A stretch of DNA of 8,079 nucleotides from positions 1 through 8,079 of the forward strand of contig CACZPE010000117.1 of the NCBI GenBank assembly GCA_902782875.1. Reading direction: 5' to 3'. Both the position numbers and the translations under genes were made by a program. Below, one piece after another: positions 6,510 to 8,079 of this stretch (positions are counted from its first letter, which is position 1; each line of letters opens with the position of its first letter). The DNA is from an uncultured Ruminococcus sp. (GTDB lineage Bacteria; Bacillota_A; Clostridia; Oscillospirales; Ruminococcaceae). The notes beneath the pieces were generated by a model. The model searched no databases. It saw nothing but the letters and a program-made list of their open reading frames with translations, and was not told the DNA's origin.

Positions 6510-7958
6510 TTATTCCATCGTCTTTATCTGCTCATCAGCTTCCTTTACGAGCATATCAACAACCTCGCCTATCTCCTCGCGGTTAGTGGACCAGGGTATA
6601 CCGTGGAAAGCCGCCCTGAGGCCTATGGTAGAGCCGCCGTCGGTCGTCAGCGAAGCTACATCCGTAGATACTCCCGTTGCAAGGTCTACTACGGGATAAT
6701 CATTAGCAAGCTTGTTTATTTCCTTGTTGGTCTCTATGAGATGATCGGTCCAGCCGTAATCATCCCTGAGCTTCTGCTCGCCTATCGCATTTGCTTCCTC
6801 ATCAGTGCCGGCGAGTATCACGCACTCACTGTAAAGTGCAACGCCCATGGGATTGTCGGCACCCTTGCACAGGCACCAGCCGTTAACGGTAGCAGACTGA
6901 TACGGATCTGAGCCTGCAGGCGACGGTACGGGCACCATGCGCAGGTCATCGGGAGCGATGCCTGTAGCCCACACCTCGGGATTTGACTGTATATCCCATG
7001 CGCCTATGATGTTGAAAAGCTCCTTGCCCTCGCCCATGAACTGAGGCTGTATATTCCAGTCATAGAGTCCCAGATCGAGCACGAGCCCCTTCTGATTCAG
7101 GTCGTACTGGAAATCCATGGCCTTTTCTATAGTGGGATCGAGCACATTTGTCTTGAGCGAGCCGCTTTCATCGGTAGTTACAAAGGGTACGCCCGCTGAC
7201 AGGAACAGTGCCTTCTCATTGAACCAGTTGTCAAGGCCTACATGCTCATCAGGATCTGCTTCGATGAATTCTATGAGAAGTCTCTCAAAGCTGTCCCAGT
7301 TCCAGTCTCCGTCCTTCCAGAGCTCATAAGGGTCATCAAGGCCGTTTTCGTCGATAGTCTTTGCAGAATAGAAGCATACCTGCTCTGCGGTTATACCCGT
7401 AACGAACTGGTAATGCTTGCCGTTGAAGTTGAATATCTCCATACCCTCTGATACATTCGACCAGAGCTCGTCATTCACATCTATATAATCGTCTATGGGC
7501 TGGAACATGCCGCTTATGATACCCTTAGGGAGTGCTGCGGTATCTGCGGGGAAGAAGTCTATACCCTCTCCGCCGAGCACATATGTGGACAGATCGGCAT
7601 ACCTTGTATTCCATGTGGTGGGATAGTACTTTATCTCGCCGCCGTACTTTGTCCTGAACATATTCAGTTCCACCGATTCAGAGCCGCCCTGGGAGGTATT
7701 AGGGTTGATATCATAGTGGGCAAGCCACTTGATCGTCTTGTTCTCAAGCTCGATATCGCGCAGCTTGTTGGTGACATCATCGAGGGTGGCCTGATCCTCC
7801 TCATCGAGCACGGCGGTATTGAGTTCCACTGTGGCGGCAGTGGTGGTGGTCACTGTGGTAGTTTCCGTGGGTGCGGCAGTCTCTGTAGTGCTGCAGGATG
7901 TGAGACCCGCTGTCAGCACTATGGCCGACAGTCCTGCAAGTGTTCTTCTGATGTTCAT
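6510..7958 (-). CDS. Extracellular solute-binding lipoprotein (ABC-type, family 1-like), first copy
   Basis: This 482-residue protein is a paralogue of the one encoded at 5027-6493. The signal sequence MNIRRTLAGL ends in a clean lipobox LTSC with Cys22, followed by a Thr-rich linker (about 24-43) that should hold the domain away from the membrane. Shared blocks run from KWLAHYD through YVLGGEGIDFFP (126-137), QPQFMGEGKELF and TGVSTDVASLTTDGG to the C-terminus, and most positions are identical or conservative. Residues between these blocks differ, including many around the putative cleft, so the two may bind related but different ligands. An AAGGA site lies 7 bases before the ATG at 7958. It is the first gene of the pair, directly downstream of the tandem LacI/cre-type operators, so both are probably repressed or catabolite-controlled together. 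No transport permease is present in the window; one may lie elsewhere. Confidence 0.9.
   Translation of the reverse strand: MNIRRTLAGLSAIVLTAGLTSCSTTETAAPTETTTVTTTTAATVELNTAVLDEEDQATLDDVTNKLRDIELENKTIKWLAHYDINPNTSQGGSESVELNMFRTKYGGEIKYYPTTWNTRYADLSTYVLGGEGIDFFPADTAALPKGIISGMFQPIDDYIDVNDELWSNVSEGMEIFNFNGKHYQFVTGITAEQVCFYSAKTIDENGLDDPYELWKDGDWNWDSFERLLIEFIEADPDEHVGLDNWFNEKALFLSAGVPFVTTDESGSLKTNVLDPTIEKAMDFQYDLNQKGLVLDLGLYDWNIQPQFMGEGKELFNIIGAWDIQSNPEVWATGIAPDDLRMVPVPSPAGSDPYQSATVNGWCLCKGADNPMGVALYSECVILAGTDEEANAIGEQKLRDDYGWTDHLIETNKEINKLANDYPVVDLATGVSTDVASLTTDGGSTIGLRAAFHGIPWSTNREEIGEVVDMLVKEADEQIKTME
7548..7666. repeat. Conserved coding block shared with the paralogue at 6062-6180
   Basis: This is the partner of the block at 6062-6180, aligned without gaps at an offset of 1486 bases. 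The similarity reflects gene duplication within the operon. Confidence 0.7.
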
Positions 7959-8006
7959 ATCTTTTTCCTTTCTCCAAAAGCTTTCTCATACGTACATACA
8001 ATCTAC

Positions 8007-8040
8007 AGTGTAATCGTTTGCATTAGTGTAATCGTTTGCA
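8007..8040 (-). promoter_or_regulatory. Tandem LacI-family/cre-type operators upstream of the binding-protein operon
   Basis: AGTGTAATCGTTTGCA occurs exactly at 8007-8022 and again at 8025-8040, an 18-bp period with two bases between copies. The core TGTAATCGTTTGCA (8009-8022 and 8027-8040) is an imperfect palindrome around a central CG. It matches the CcpA cre consensus TGWAANCGNTNWCA at 13 of 14 positions on either strand, and also fits general LacI-family operators. The copies lie 51-82 bases before the ATG at 7958. A regulator bound here could block or control the operon. The -10/-35 boxes are not clear: an AT-rich stretch at 8050-8079 has a TAAAAT-like -10, whose -35 would lie beyond the window edge. 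Whether CcpA or a local LacI repressor binds cannot be decided. Confidence 0.75.
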
Positions 8041-8079
8041 CTGCTCTCTGCCTTGATTTTATCATTATTTTTACCATAA

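Overview
All seven protein-coding genes in this window lie on the minus strand, so transcription runs from the right edge toward the left. Base composition is near 50% GC and Shine-Dalgarno sites are strong. The window also carries a perfect HrcA/CIRCE operator, LacI/cre-type operators, lipoproteins with threonine-rich linkers, and a LacI-sensor/GGDEF protein. Together these suggest a Gram-positive gut-type Clostridium relative, most likely Ruminococcus or another Oscillospiraceae. That assignment is inferred from protein style, not from a marker gene.

In transcription order, the right edge (7959-8079) is a control region. It has two copies of a 16-bp LacI/cre-type operator spaced 18 bp apart. 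Next come two tandem, closely related extracellular solute-binding lipoproteins (6510-7958 and 5027-6493), 16 bp apart, which end at a strong intrinsic terminator (4975-5006). No permease or ATPase gene follows. Two bases past the terminator T-run sits a perfect TTGACA-N17-TATAAT promoter (4944-4972). It drives a 625-residue cytoplasmic protein (2906-4783) that joins a LacI-type ligand-binding domain without a DNA-binding domain, a middle region, and a C-terminal GGDEF diguanylate cyclase domain. A 12-bp hairpin with a weak T-run follows it.

The left half is a compact cluster that is probably co-transcribed: a BltD-like GNAT acetyltransferase, a HAD phosphatase-like protein, a class I methyltransferase and a second HAD protein. 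Both HAD proteins lack the usual second aspartate of motif I. At the far left, a good sigma-A-type promoter overlaps a perfect CIRCE operator and points out of the window. It therefore most likely belongs to a heat-shock chaperone gene (groES-groEL or an hrcA/dnaK operon) just beyond base 1.

The most coherent working idea is a carbohydrate-response unit. The two surface binding proteins would be controlled by a LacI-family regulator, next to an intracellular sugar-binding-type sensor that makes cyclic di-GMP. The ligand and the functional link are inferred. No mobile element, CRISPR array, tRNA or rRNA was seen.
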